Below, one piece after another: positions 16,919 to 25,463 of a stretch of DNA of 64,000 nt; positions within the stretch are counted from its first letter, which is position 1, and each line of letters opens with the position of its first letter. This DNA comes from Streptomyces sp. HD. GTDB taxonomy: Bacteria; Actinomycetota; Actinomycetes; Streptomycetales; Streptomycetaceae. A program made the position numbers and the translations under genes. The DNA is taken from positions 1 to 64,000 of the forward strand of contig NZ_JAQMYP010000022.1 of NCBI RefSeq assembly GCF_028369295.1, written 5' to 3'. The notes beneath the pieces were generated by a model. It had not been told where the DNA came from and did not search any database. It saw only the letters and a program-made list of their open reading frames with translations.

Positions 16919-18211
16919 ATGGACCCAGCCCACCGACCGGAGAGCACGATGACCAGCAGCCCGGAGCGGCGCTACGCGGACCGCCTGGAGGACTTCTCGG
17001 ACCGCCACCGCCTCGTCGTCGACGCGGTGCTGGCGATGGCGCTGATGGGCTGCGCGACCCTCGGCAGCATGCTCACCCTGCCCGGCGCCGACCCGCCGGA
17101 CCAGGACCGGACCGCCACCGTCCTCACGGGCGTGGCCTGCCTCGCCCTGCTGAAGCACCGCAGCCACCCGCGCGCCGCCGTCGTCGTGACCGCGCTCTGC
17201 ACGGCGACCGTGATCGTGCTCGGGTATCTGCTCACCCCGCTGCTGCTGGCGCCCGTCATGGCGGCGCTGTACTGGCTGGCCACGTTGACCGACCGCGTGA
17301 CCACCCGGGTCTACGGCATCTCGACCCTGATGGTGGTCGTCGTCGCCTCAGGGATCTCCGACACCATGGATCACCTGTCGCTGCTGCTCAGGACGATCGG
17401 CCCGTTCTTCTGGCTGCTGCTGCCGCTGGCCGCCGGCCGGATGACCCGGCTGCGACGCGCCTACGTCCAGGCGGTGCAGGCCCGCGCCGAGCACGCGGAG
17501 CGCACCCGGGAGGAGGAGGCGCGGCTGCGGGTCACCGAGGAGCGGATGCGGATCGCCCGTGAGCTGCACGACGTCGTCGCCCACCATCTGGCGCTGGCCA
17601 ACGCCCAGGCGGGCACCGCCGCGCACCTGGCGCTGACCAGTCCCGAGCAGACCAAGACGATCCTCACCGACCTCACCGGCACCACCTCCTCCGCGCTGCG
17701 CGAACTGAAGGCCACGCTGGGGCTGCTGCGGCAGAACGGCGACCCGGACTCCGCGCCGCTGGAGCCGTCGCCCGGGCTGGCGCGGCTGCCGGAGCTGGTC
17801 TCGGCGTGCGCGTCCGCCGGGCTCAAGGTCACGGTCACGACCGAGGGGGAGCCGCAGTCCCTCTCGCCGGGGGTCGACCTGACCGCGTTCCGGATCGTCC
17901 AGGAGGCGCTCACCAACGTCGCCAAGCACGCCGCCACCCAGGCCGCGCACGTCCGGTTCGAGTACGCCGGTTCGCGTCTGATGATCACCGTCAGCAACGA
18001 GGGGGCGGCGCCTCCCGCGGTCCCCGCCGCCGGAGCTGCCGCCGCCTGTGAGCTCGGGCAGAACCAGGGCTTCGGCGTCATGGGCATGCGCGAACGCGCC
18101 CGCTCGGTCGGCGGTGAGCTGTGCGCCGGTCACCGTCCCGAGGGCGGATTCGAGGTCACCACCGAACTGCCCCTGCAGCCGTACGGCGCCGCGGAGGACA
18201 CGACGCCGTGA
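16919..18211 (+). CDS. Membrane sensor histidine kinase, NarL-type
   Basis: About 430 residues. Five to six membrane segments (about 32-172), a short coiled stretch, then a HisKA_3 dimerisation domain with phospho-acceptor H217 in ARELHDVVAHHL, and a HATPase domain (N-box EALTNVAKHA; G-box GQNQGFGVMGMRERA). ATG with CGGAGG upstream. This kinase class normally pairs with a LuxR/NarL-type response regulator encoded next to it; none is present in the window, and the next gene is on the opposite strand. Confidence 0.88.
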   Translation: MDPAHRPESTMTSSPERRYADRLEDFSDRHRLVVDAVLAMALMGCATLGSMLTLPGADPPDQDRTATVLTGVACLALLKHRSHPRAAVVVTALCTATVIVLGYLLTPLLLAPVMAALYWLATLTDRVTTRVYGISTLMVVVVASGISDTMDHLSLLLRTIGPFFWLLLPLAAGRMTRLRRAYVQAVQARAEHAERTREEEARLRVTEERMRIARELHDVVAHHLALANAQAGTAAHLALTSPEQTKTILTDLTGTTSSALRELKATLGLLRQNGDPDSAPLEPSPGLARLPELVSACASAGLKVTVTTEGEPQSLSPGVDLTAFRIVQEALTNVAKHAATQAAHVRFEYAGSRLMITVSNEGAAPPAVPAAGAAAACELGQNQGFGVMGMRERARSVGGELCAGHRPEGGFEVTTELPLQPYGAAEDTTP

Positions 18212-18245
18212 CGGCCGGGGGTGCGCGGCGGCCGGCGGTGCGGGC

Positions 18246-19622
18246 TCAGTCGGAGGTCAGGTGGACCGTGGCCGTGCCGTACGCGTAGGAGTGCCGTGCG
18301 TCGCCGCCGTAGGAGACCGTGTACTGGACGTCGCCCTTGGCCTTCGGCTGGTCGGTGTAGCTGAAGGAGCCGTCCGCGGTGACGGGCGCGGAGCCGATCA
18401 GCGTGCCCTCACCGGCGGCCGGGTCGTCGAGCCGCCAGATGTCGACGGTGCCGCCCGTGCCGAAGCCCACGGGTGCGTCGAGCTTGCCGGTGAGGGTGAG
18501 CGGCTTGTTCCGGGGTGCGGAGGCGGGGGCCTGCACGGTGACGGTGGTGGCGACCTGCGGGTGGTTCAGGACCCGCAGGGTCAGGGTCGAGGAGTCGCTG
18601 TCCTTGGTGACGGCGAAGAGGCGCGTGGCGTCCGGGGTCCAGGCCAGGCCGCCCGACTGAAGGGTGGTCGTGGCGTACGGCGACGGCGCCGGGAAGTCCC
18701 AGGAGTGGAAGTCCGCGGCGGCGCCCTGTGCGAACAGGCGGACGTCGGGCGAGGCGGCGCCGTCGACGCCCGCCGCGACCGTGCCGTCGGGGGCGACGGC
18801 CACCGCGTTCGGGTAGTGGCTGGTGGTGTAGCGGCCGTCGTCCGCGAGGTCGGCGGTGCGGAACACCTGGTGGTAGTACGGCGAGGCGCACGCGACGACG
18901 ACGCGCTCGGCGTCCGGCGTCAGTGCCAGGTCCTGCAGGCTGGCGCACCCGTCCGGACCCGGATCCACGCGCCTGGCCTGGGCGTCGGCCCGGCCGGCGC
19001 TCACGTCGTACACCGCCAGCGCGGCGGCGTTGCCGTCGGACTCGGCGGCGACGAGGGTGTCCGGGTGGAGCGGGGTGGCGGCCAGCCGGGGCGAGCCGCG
19101 GAAGGTGTCGAGGCCCTGGTCCCGGGTGACGACGGGCTGCCCGCCGCTCAGGTCCAGGGAGCCGAGGGCGCCGTGCCAGGTGTCGAGGCTGTAGCCGAAC
19201 CAGATCTTTCCGCCGGCCAGCTCCAGGGAGGTCGGGCCCGCGTAGGCGCCCGCGCCGGTGCCGGTGTCGTAGCGGGCGGTCTCCTCCAGGGTGGCGGTGT
19301 CGATCGCGGCGATGGCGCCGGCGTCGCGGAGGGCCACGTACAGCGTCCTGGAGTCGCCGGACAGCGCGACGCCCCAGGCACCGGCCTCACCGTCGATCCG
19401 CTTCACGACCTGGCCGGTGTAGTCGGTCACCAGGACGCTGCCGCCGAACGGGTCACTGAGGAACACCTGTTGGTGGGCCGCGTCGACGGCCATGTCCCGG
19501 TAGGAGCCGATCGGCAGCGGGCTGCTGGTGTCCGCGGTGGCCGAGGCCGTTCCGAGGCCGAGGAACGCCAGGCTCAGGGCAGCGGAGAGCGCTGCTCTTT
19601 CTGCGAACTGTCTGATGCGCAC
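18246..19622 (-). CDS. Secreted beta-propeller/Ig-like protein
   Basis: About 458 residues from a GTG at 19622, with GGAAGAG upstream. A signal peptide ends near TASATAD. The next 300 residues look like a YVTN-type beta-propeller (blades such as LPIGSYRDMAVDAAHQQVFLSD and VALSGDSRTLYVALRDAGAIAAIDT), followed by a bacterial Ig-like module (about 365-455; ASAPRNKPLTLTGKL, VQYTVSYGGDARHS). Role unknown; propeller-Ig proteins often bind surface partners. It converges with the kinase gene. Confidence 0.72.
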   Translation of the reverse strand: MRIRQFAERAALSAALSLAFLGLGTASATADTSSPLPIGSYRDMAVDAAHQQVFLSDPFGGSVLVTDYTGQVVKRIDGEAGAWGVALSGDSRTLYVALRDAGAIAAIDTATLEETARYDTGTGAGAYAGPTSLELAGGKIWFGYSLDTWHGALGSLDLSGGQPVVTRDQGLDTFRGSPRLAATPLHPDTLVAAESDGNAAALAVYDVSAGRADAQARRVDPGPDGCASLQDLALTPDAERVVVACASPYYHQVFRTADLADDGRYTTSHYPNAVAVAPDGTVAAGVDGAASPDVRLFAQGAAADFHSWDFPAPSPYATTTLQSGGLAWTPDATRLFAVTKDSDSSTLTLRVLNHPQVATTVTVQAPASAPRNKPLTLTGKLDAPVGFGTGGTVDIWRLDDPAAGEGTLIGSAPVTADGSFSYTDQPKAKGDVQYTVSYGGDARHSYAYGTATVHLTSD

Positions 19623-19751
19623 GGGTGCGGTCTCTTCCTTCACTGGGACGTCTGCGGATGAGCGCCGCCCGTCATGATCAACAGTCGGCACTCATCCAGC
19701 GCAGCGGCCGGGAAGGACGTCACACCGTGCGGCGGGTGTGGTGTGTGCGGC

Positions 19752-20330
19752 TCAGAGGCCGAACTCCTGCGGGGACAGGCCGAGTACCGAGCACGCCTCG
19801 CGCAGGACCTGCTCCTCGGCCGGGGCGACGTATCCGTCCGCGCCCGCGACGACGAAGCCGGTCTGGACGACCGCCCTGGCCTCCGTCGGCTTCTTCGCGG
19901 CCTTGGCGATCTCCTGGAGGACGTCGTGCTTGCCCTGCTGGAAGTTGTACGCCAGCTGGTCGACGTGCTTGTTGAAACGCTGGCGCAGCTGCTCGGAGGG
20001 GAAGTTCTGCAGGACGTCGTTGTTCAGGATCAGCGACTCCACATGCTGCCGCTCGGCCGGGTCGACATGACCGTCGGCGGCGGCGACCAGGGCGCACATG
20101 GCCATGCTGGCGTCCCGGTAGGCGCCGCTCTTCAGCTCTGTCTTGAGCGAGGTGAGCTGGGACTTGAGCGCGCTCACCAGCTGCGCCTTCGAACCACCGG
20201 AGGACCCCGAACCCGGCCGGCCGTGTCCGCCGACGCCGTGTCCGCCCGCGCCGTGTCCGCCGCCCCGCGCGCCCTGGGCCTGCTGCTGCAGACCCTTGGC
20301 CTGGTCCTTGATCCGATCCCACATCGCCAT
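19752..20330 (-). CDS. TerB-family tellurite-resistance-like protein
   Basis: A 192-residue cytoplasmic protein. It begins MAMWDRIK, has a glycine/histidine-rich linker (about 20-47, with three GGHG-type repeats), then the TerB helical domain: two metal-binding-like blocks, AAADGHVDPAERQHVESLI and VAGADGYVAPAEEQVLREA. Start chosen by GAGGTGG upstream and by alignment with the second TerB gene at 61411-61866, which begins MALWDRIK and lacks the linker. TerB proteins belong to the Ter stress system together with TerD. Confidence 0.85.
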   Translation of the reverse strand: MAMWDRIKDQAKGLQQQAQGARGGGHGAGGHGVGGHGRPGSGSSGGSKAQLVSALKSQLTSLKTELKSGAYRDASMAMCALVAAADGHVDPAERQHVESLILNNDVLQNFPSEQLRQRFNKHVDQLAYNFQQGKHDVLQEIAKAAKKPTEARAVVQTGFVVAGADGYVAPAEEQVLREACSVLGLSPQEFGL

Positions 20331-20564
20331 CCGTGCCACCTCGGCTTCAGCCCGTGTCGTTCCGGTCGCGAACGCGAATCCGCGCATCGTCCTGCCAACT
20401 CCCCGCGCACCTTCGAAGTTCCCGGGCAGGGCCCGTTCGAGTCCGGCCCGCTGACCTGTCGGGGCCGTGTGCCGACGTTGTCGGAGCCGTGTGCCGACGT
20501 GCACGGGGGTAACGTAAAAACGTGATAAATGGCGCAACTCCGATGGAAGCCGGAGTGTGATGCC

Positions 20565-21413
20565 ATGGCTCACCGACACACCACCCCGTCCGGTGGTTCA
20601 GGGGACCTGCTCCAGACGCTCGGCGACCTGACCGGGCGGATCCTGGACCGGATCAAGTTCCAGCAGGCCCGCGTGGAGCTCGCCGCCGCCCTGCAGCGGC
20701 AGGTCCTCGCCGCCGAGCTGCCGGTCCTGCCCTGTCTGCACGCGGCGGGACGGTACGCGCCCGCGCGGGCCGGGCTGGACATCGGGGGCGACTGGTACGA
20801 CGGCTTCGTCATGCCGGACGGCTCGGTGGGGTTCGCGATCGGGGATGTGCAGGGGCACGACGTCGAGGCGGCGGCGCTGATGGGGCAGGTGCGCACCTGC
20901 CTGCGGGCCGTCGCGATCGCCACCACGGACCCGGCGGAGGTGCTCCGCCGGACCAACGACCTGCTCGTCGACATGGCCTCCGGCCTCTTCGTGACGTGCA
21001 CGTTCCTGCGTTTCGACCCGCTCACCAACGAGCTCACCGACGCCCGTGCCGGACATGTCCCCGCGGTCTGGGCCGCGGCCGACGGCCGCTGCGACATCGT
21101 GCTGAACGAGGGCGGGCTGCCGCTCGGCATCCAGGCCGGCGAGAGCTACCCGTCGACCAGCCGCAAGCTGACCGACGTGGGCGTGTTCGTGCTGGTCACC
21201 GACGGGTTGGTGGAGGGCCCCAGCTATCCGATCGACGAGGGCCTCGACCGGGTGGCCACGCTGGCGGGCGGTGCCTGCAGCGACGACCCGGACGAACTGG
21301 CCGCGAAGATCATCAAGGTGGCGGACTCCACCGGTCACAGCGACGACGCCGCGGTCCTCGTCCTTCGGTACGGAAGGCTTCGGGAACGGCGGGCGCGGCA
21401 GGACGAGGGGTGA
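20565..21413 (+). CDS. SpoIIE/PP2C-type serine phosphatase
   Basis: A 282-residue phosphatase of the SpoIIE branch (an upstream in-frame ATG at 20529 would add 12 residues). Motifs: VLPCLHAAGRYAPARAGLDIGGDWYDGF, GFAIGDVQGHDVEAAALMGQ, VLVTDGLVEG, DDAAVLVLRYG, covering the metal-binding Asp residues. No sensory domain is fused, only a short N-terminal helix. A MASE1 membrane protein gene follows after 4 nt, so a sensor and a phosphatase may be encoded as a split pair. Targets are likely anti-anti-sigma proteins by family analogy. Confidence 0.87.
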   Translation: MAHRHTTPSGGSGDLLQTLGDLTGRILDRIKFQQARVELAAALQRQVLAAELPVLPCLHAAGRYAPARAGLDIGGDWYDGFVMPDGSVGFAIGDVQGHDVEAAALMGQVRTCLRAVAIATTDPAEVLRRTNDLLVDMASGLFVTCTFLRFDPLTNELTDARAGHVPAVWAAADGRCDIVLNEGGLPLGIQAGESYPSTSRKLTDVGVFVLVTDGLVEGPSYPIDEGLDRVATLAGGACSDDPDELAAKIIKVADSTGHSDDAAVLVLRYGRLRERRARQDEG

Positions 21414-21417
21414 CGGC

Positions 21418-22473
21418 ATGAGCGGCTCGCCCCGGCTGCCGGGGCAGGTGCGGACGTCGACCGACACGGCACACGGTGCGCGGAGCCGCCGGTACGCCGT
21501 CGACGGCGTGCGGCTGGTCGGCGTCGTGGCCGCCTACTACCTCAGCGCCAAGCTCGGGCTCCAGCAGGAGCTGGTGCGGGGCCAGGTCACGCCGTTCTGG
21601 CCACCCACCGGCATCGCCCTCGTCGTGCTGCTGCTCTGGGGCCTGCGGATGTGGCCCGCCGTCGCGCTCGGCGCGTTCGTGGTGAACGTGACGCTCGGCC
21701 CGTCGGCCTTCCCGGTCCTCGCCATCACCGTCGGCAACACGCTCGCGCCGGTGTTCGCATATCTGCTGCTGCGCCGGGTGGGCTTCCGTATCGCCCTGGA
21801 CCGCCTCCAGGACGCCCTGGCGCTGGTGTTCCTCGGGGCCCTCGGCGGGATGGTGATCAGCGCTTCGGTGGGCACGGGGGCGCTGGTCGCCTCCGGCGCC
21901 CTGGAGGGCGACGACTTCTGGCCGACCTGGTCGGTGTGGTGGACCGGCGACGCGATGGGCGTCCTGGTCGTCGCGCCGCTCCTGCTGGTCGCACGCGAGG
22001 CCCGGTGGCCGCGGGGTGTACCCGCCCTGCGCTGGGCGGAGGCCGTGGCCCTGCTGGGCGGCACCGTGGCGGTCTCCGTCGTGGCCACCCACAGCCCGGT
22101 CGACCTGCTCTTCCTCGTCGTTCCCTTCCTGATCTGGGCGGCCTTCCGCTTCCAGCTGGCCGGCGCCGCGCCCTGCGTACTGATCACCTCCGTGATCACC
22201 ATCCACGCGGGAGCCCAGGGGGTGGGCCCCTTCGACGACCACGATCTCCTCGCTCAGATGGTGATCCTCCAGGCCTTCAACGGCACCGTGTCCCTGACCG
22301 CCCTGGTGCTCTCGGCGGTCATCACCGAACGCAACCAGACCCTCCGGGAGATCGAGCGGGTCTGCGAGGGACTGACCGAGGCACTGTCCCAGCTCGCCCC
22401 CGAGGAGCCCCTCGACCAGTGGCCGCCGCCCTGGCGGAGGGAACGCGATCAGCGCGAGGGACACAGCCCGTGA
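21418..22473 (+). CDS. MASE1-domain membrane sensor protein
   Basis: A 351-residue protein with eight or more membrane segments forming a MASE1 sensory domain (GQVTPFWPPTGIALVVLLLWG; DFWPTWSVWWTGDAMGVLVVAPLLL). A short cytoplasmic tail follows (about 310-351) with no kinase, GGDEF or EAL output domain. MASE1 normally precedes such outputs. The phosphatase gene ending 4 nt upstream is the obvious partner, so the protein may control SpoIIE-phosphatase activity in trans. Confidence 0.82.
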   Translation: MSGSPRLPGQVRTSTDTAHGARSRRYAVDGVRLVGVVAAYYLSAKLGLQQELVRGQVTPFWPPTGIALVVLLLWGLRMWPAVALGAFVVNVTLGPSAFPVLAITVGNTLAPVFAYLLLRRVGFRIALDRLQDALALVFLGALGGMVISASVGTGALVASGALEGDDFWPTWSVWWTGDAMGVLVVAPLLLVAREARWPRGVPALRWAEAVALLGGTVAVSVVATHSPVDLLFLVVPFLIWAAFRFQLAGAAPCVLITSVITIHAGAQGVGPFDDHDLLAQMVILQAFNGTVSLTALVLSAVITERNQTLREIERVCEGLTEALSQLAPEEPLDQWPPPWRRERDQREGHSP

Positions 22474-22516
22474 ACGCCCGGGCGCCCGGACCCCCGCCGC
22501 GGCGCACGGCGCCCGC

Positions 22517-22720
22517 TCAGCTGCGGAAGCCGATGACCCCGAACCCCGGCCGCTCCGCCGCCGCCCGCATCCAGCCGAGGCACTCCATGACGGCGTCCAC
22601 GACCTCGGGCTCCAGCGGCGGTGCCGCACCCGACTCGTCCACCGCCCGCTTGGTGGCCTCGAACTGCTCCAGGGCCTGCGCGACGTCATCGGACGTCCAC
22701 GTGCTGCAGCCCCCGAGCAT
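22517..22720 (-). CDS. Small hypothetical protein antisense to the photolyase start
   Basis: A possible 67-residue protein with an amphipathic helical pattern (DDVAQALEQFEATKRAVDE; EVVDAVMECLGWMRAAAE). Its ATG overlaps the photolyase ATG on the opposite strand by two bases. It fills the gap between the MASE1 and photolyase genes and its composition is coding-like. No family is recognised and no clear ribosome site is seen, so it may not be real. Confidence 0.4.
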   Translation of the reverse strand: MLGGCSTWTSDDVAQALEQFEATKRAVDESGAAPPLEPEVVDAVMECLGWMRAAAERPGFGVIGFRS

Positions 22721-24104
22721 GGGACCCGTGCGTGTCTCCGTCGCCCTGTTCACCGCCGATCTGCGGCTGCACGACAACCCGGTCCTCCACGCCGCCGTGC
22801 GGGACGCGGAGCGCGTGGTCCCGCTCTTCGTCGTCGACACCGGCATCCGCCGCACCGGATTCGCCGTACCCAACCGCGCGGCGTTCCTCGCCGACAGCCT
22901 GGCCGACCTCGACGCGGCCCTGCGCGACCGGGGCGGGCGGCTGGTGGTGCGGGTCGGTGACGTGGTCGAGGAGACCTGCCGGGTGGCCGCCGAGGCCGGG
23001 GCCGGCGCCGTGCACATCGCGGGCGGGGTGAGCCGTTACGCGGCACGGCGGGAGGACCGGTTGCGCGCGGAGTTGGCCGGGGAACGGCGCCAACTGCGCG
23101 TCCACGAAGCCTCGTTGACGGTCGTACCGCCCGGGGCGCTGACCCCCGCGGGCAAGGACAAGGACCATTTCGCCGTGTTCACCCCGTACTTCCGCCGCTG
23201 GGAGAGCTTCTCCGGGCGCGAGGTCCTGCCGGCACCGGACGCGGTACGGGTGCCGGACGACGTAACCTCGGCCGGCCTGTCCCGCACGGCGCTCCTCGCC
23301 TCGGGCTCCACGTCCCCCGGTCTGCCCGCCGGAGGCGAGTCCGAGGCCCGTCGCAGGCTGCGGACATGGCTGTCCGGCCCCCTGTCCGCATACGACGACC
23401 GGCACGACGACCTGTCAGCCGACGCGACCTCCCGGCTCTCCCCCTACCTGCACTTCGGCTGTCTCTCACCCACCGAACTCCTCGACCGGGCCGGCGCCTT
23501 GGACGACCCCGGCGCGCGGGCGTTCGTCCGTCAGCTCGCCTGGCGGGACTTCCACCACCAGGTCCTGGCGGCCCGCCCCGACGCGGCCGACCACGACTAC
23601 CGCCCCCGGCACGACCGTTGGCGCCGCGCCCCGAGGGACGTCGAGGCGTGGCAGGAGGGCCGTACGGGCTACCCCGTCGTGGACGCGGCCATGCGGCAGT
23701 TGCGCCACGAGGGCTGGATGCCGAACCGGGTCCGGATGCTCGCGGCGAGTTTCCTGACCAAGACGCTGTACGTGGACTGGCGGGTGGGCGCCCGTCACTT
23801 CCTGGACCTGCTCGTCGACGGCGACGTCGCCGACAACCAGCTCAACTGGCAGTGGGTCGCCGGAACCGGCACGGACACCCGCCCCAACCGGCTCCTCAAC
23901 CCCCTTGTCCAGGCACGCCGGTTCGACCCCGAGGGGGCGTACGTACGGCGCTGGCTGCCCGAACTCCGGCACCTGGACACCGGGACCCTCCACCGGCTCC
24001 CGCACCTCGACCGGGCCGCCCGTGCGGGACTGGACTACCCCGCCCCGATCGTGGACCTCACGGCGGCGGCCGATCGCTTCAGGGCGGGGCGGGGCATCGA
24101 CTGA
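22719..24104 (+). CDS. phr: Deoxyribodipyrimidine photolyase (class I)
   Basis: A 461-residue light-driven DNA-repair flavoprotein that splits cyclobutane pyrimidine dimers. The N-terminal Rossmann domain (VSVALFTADLRLHDNPVL; about 1-130) binds the antenna; the C-terminal helical domain binds FAD (YLHFGCLSPTELL, AFVRQLAWRDFHHQVL, DAAMRQLRHEGWMPNRVRM, LDGDVADNQLNWQW-like region, GTDTRPNR). The length fits the class. The ATG at 22719 is used; a GTG at 22728 is an alternative. Cryptochrome-like relatives share the fold, but the substrate-side motifs favour CPD photolyase. Confidence 0.9.
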   Translation: MGPVRVSVALFTADLRLHDNPVLHAAVRDAERVVPLFVVDTGIRRTGFAVPNRAAFLADSLADLDAALRDRGGRLVVRVGDVVEETCRVAAEAGAGAVHIAGGVSRYAARREDRLRAELAGERRQLRVHEASLTVVPPGALTPAGKDKDHFAVFTPYFRRWESFSGREVLPAPDAVRVPDDVTSAGLSRTALLASGSTSPGLPAGGESEARRRLRTWLSGPLSAYDDRHDDLSADATSRLSPYLHFGCLSPTELLDRAGALDDPGARAFVRQLAWRDFHHQVLAARPDAADHDYRPRHDRWRRAPRDVEAWQEGRTGYPVVDAAMRQLRHEGWMPNRVRMLAASFLTKTLYVDWRVGARHFLDLLVDGDVADNQLNWQWVAGTGTDTRPNRLLNPLVQARRFDPEGAYVRRWLPELRHLDTGTLHRLPHLDRAARAGLDYPAPIVDLTAAADRFRAGRGID

Positions 24105-24134
24105 CCGGACGGGGCAGGACGGGGCAGGACGGGC

Positions 24135-24650
24135 TCAGCCGTAGAGCGCCACTCGCGGCGTCACCGTGCCCTTGGCCTCCGGGTCGACCACCGTGAGCCG
24201 GTAGACCTGGGTGAGGGTCTCGCCCGCGCGCACCGTGCGCTGCGCGGTCGTGAGGTCGGTGAACAGCGTGCCGGTCTGGGCGCCGACCTGGACGTCCTCC
24301 CAGCAGCCGTGCGCGGTGCGCCGCTCCAGCCTGATGTCCGACGGGGCCAGGAACGGCCCGGCGTCCGGGGACTGGACCATGAGCTGGGGAGCGACCGTGC
24401 GGTCCGCCGCCGAGCCGTTGCGGTAGGTGACCGTGAACTCGTGCTGCTGTGCGTCGGCCGGGAGCCGGCTCGTGGGCAGGCCCACGAAGCCGGTGGGTGC
24501 GGCGGGCGCCTGCTGCTGCGTGGCCGCCGTGGACCTGCTCGCTCCGGTGGGCTGCGTGGCCGCCATGGCCGGTCCCGCCATGGCCAGACCGGACAGGGCC
24601 ACGACGAGGGCCACGGAGGCGAGCCTGAGACGACTGTTCTTCAACGACAT
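24135..24650 (-). CDS. Secreted protein, function unknown
   Basis: A 171-residue exported protein with a clear signal peptide (MAGPAMAAT, cut near residue 31) and a Thr/Ala/Gln-rich linker. A beta-sandwich-like domain follows (TVTYRNGSAADRTVAPQLMVQSP, HGCWEDVQVG, TLTQVYRLTVVDPEAKG). It resembles DUF11-like or CARDB-type modules only loosely. One cysteine in the mature protein. The 31 bp separating it from the photolyase stop contain three copies of an ACGGGGCAGG unit. Function cannot be assigned. Confidence 0.68.
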   Translation of the reverse strand: MSLKNSRLRLASVALVVALSGLAMAGPAMAATQPTGASRSTAATQQQAPAAPTGFVGLPTSRLPADAQQHEFTVTYRNGSAADRTVAPQLMVQSPDAGPFLAPSDIRLERRTAHGCWEDVQVGAQTGTLFTDLTTAQRTVRAGETLTQVYRLTVVDPEAKGTVTPRVALYG

Positions 24651-24940
24651 GTTTCGCTGATCCTTCGAATTCGCTCGGGTGAACGGGCTTTCCCCGTAAG
24701 GCTGTCGGCCATGGACGTGACCAGGGGTACGCAGTGCAGCCTAGGTGCCGGACGGTGCCCGGCGGATCGACCGAAAGGCCGAGGAGGGCACGACGGTCTC
24801 TGGCCGAAGGGATGAGTGCAGCTGTGAAGGCCCCGGGAAGGACGTGATCGGGAATTCTGCCGCGGCGGTGCAACCTGCTTCACGGCTCGGGCGTATAGGA
24901 GTCGACCCATTCGACTTCTGCTGTGAAGGTGGAGAACTCC

Positions 24941-25312
24941 ATGAAGCACATCGCCAAACGGGCCGTCCTGGCCGCGACGACGACCTTCGCGCTGGCGGCC
25001 TCACTTACCGTCGTCAGCGCGACAGAGGCGTTCGCGATCAATACGGTGCCGTGCGGCCGTACCGACTTCCTGAAGATCCGAGTCGACACGACGGACTCCG
25101 ACGGCGCCTACGACTGGTGTCTCGCCAACGCCGGAACGGTGGACATGTCGGGTGCCCACATGTGGCTTGAACGGATCGAGACCGGCAACAACCGCGTCCA
25201 GTGGTACGGGGACGGAAAGTGGCAGCCCGCCACGCCGATCGGCAAGAACACCGTCTACACCTTCCCGAACCACCCCGGTGGGGTCCGCATGGACAAGATC
25301 AGGATCCTCTGA
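24941..25312 (+). CDS. Secreted beta/gamma-crystallin-fold protein (SKLP-like)
   Basis: A 123-residue secreted protein. The signal peptide ends near ATEAFAIN. The 85-residue mature part has a single Greek-key unit with two cysteines (PCGRTDFLKIRV, YDWCLANAG), aromatic positions and a GDGKWQPATPIGKN...TYTF-like end. This matches the Streptomyces crystallin family that includes the killer-toxin-like protein SKLP. Start at the ATG with GGTGGAG upstream. Antimicrobial function is only inferred. A hairpin follows. Confidence 0.78.
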   Translation: MKHIAKRAVLAATTTFALAASLTVVSATEAFAINTVPCGRTDFLKIRVDTTDSDGAYDWCLANAGTVDMSGAHMWLERIETGNNRVQWYGDGKWQPATPIGKNTVYTFPNHPGGVRMDKIRIL

Positions 25313-25327
25313 ACCAACGGCGGCACA

Positions 25328-25359
25328 GGGGACGGCGATCCAGCCCGGTCGCCGTCCCC
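25328..25359 (+). terminator. Hairpin terminator after crystallin gene
   Basis: A perfect 11-bp stem (GGGGACGGCGA and its complement) with a 10-nt loop, beginning 16 nt past the stop codon. Confidence 0.75.
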
Positions 25360-25463
25360 GGCCGGCTGCACGCCCTCGCGGTGGCGGTTCCGGGGCGGCA
25401 TCGCCGGGTACCCGGGGCGGCGACCGGTGAAGATCCCGCAGAGGGCGTACACAGGAGGTGTCC

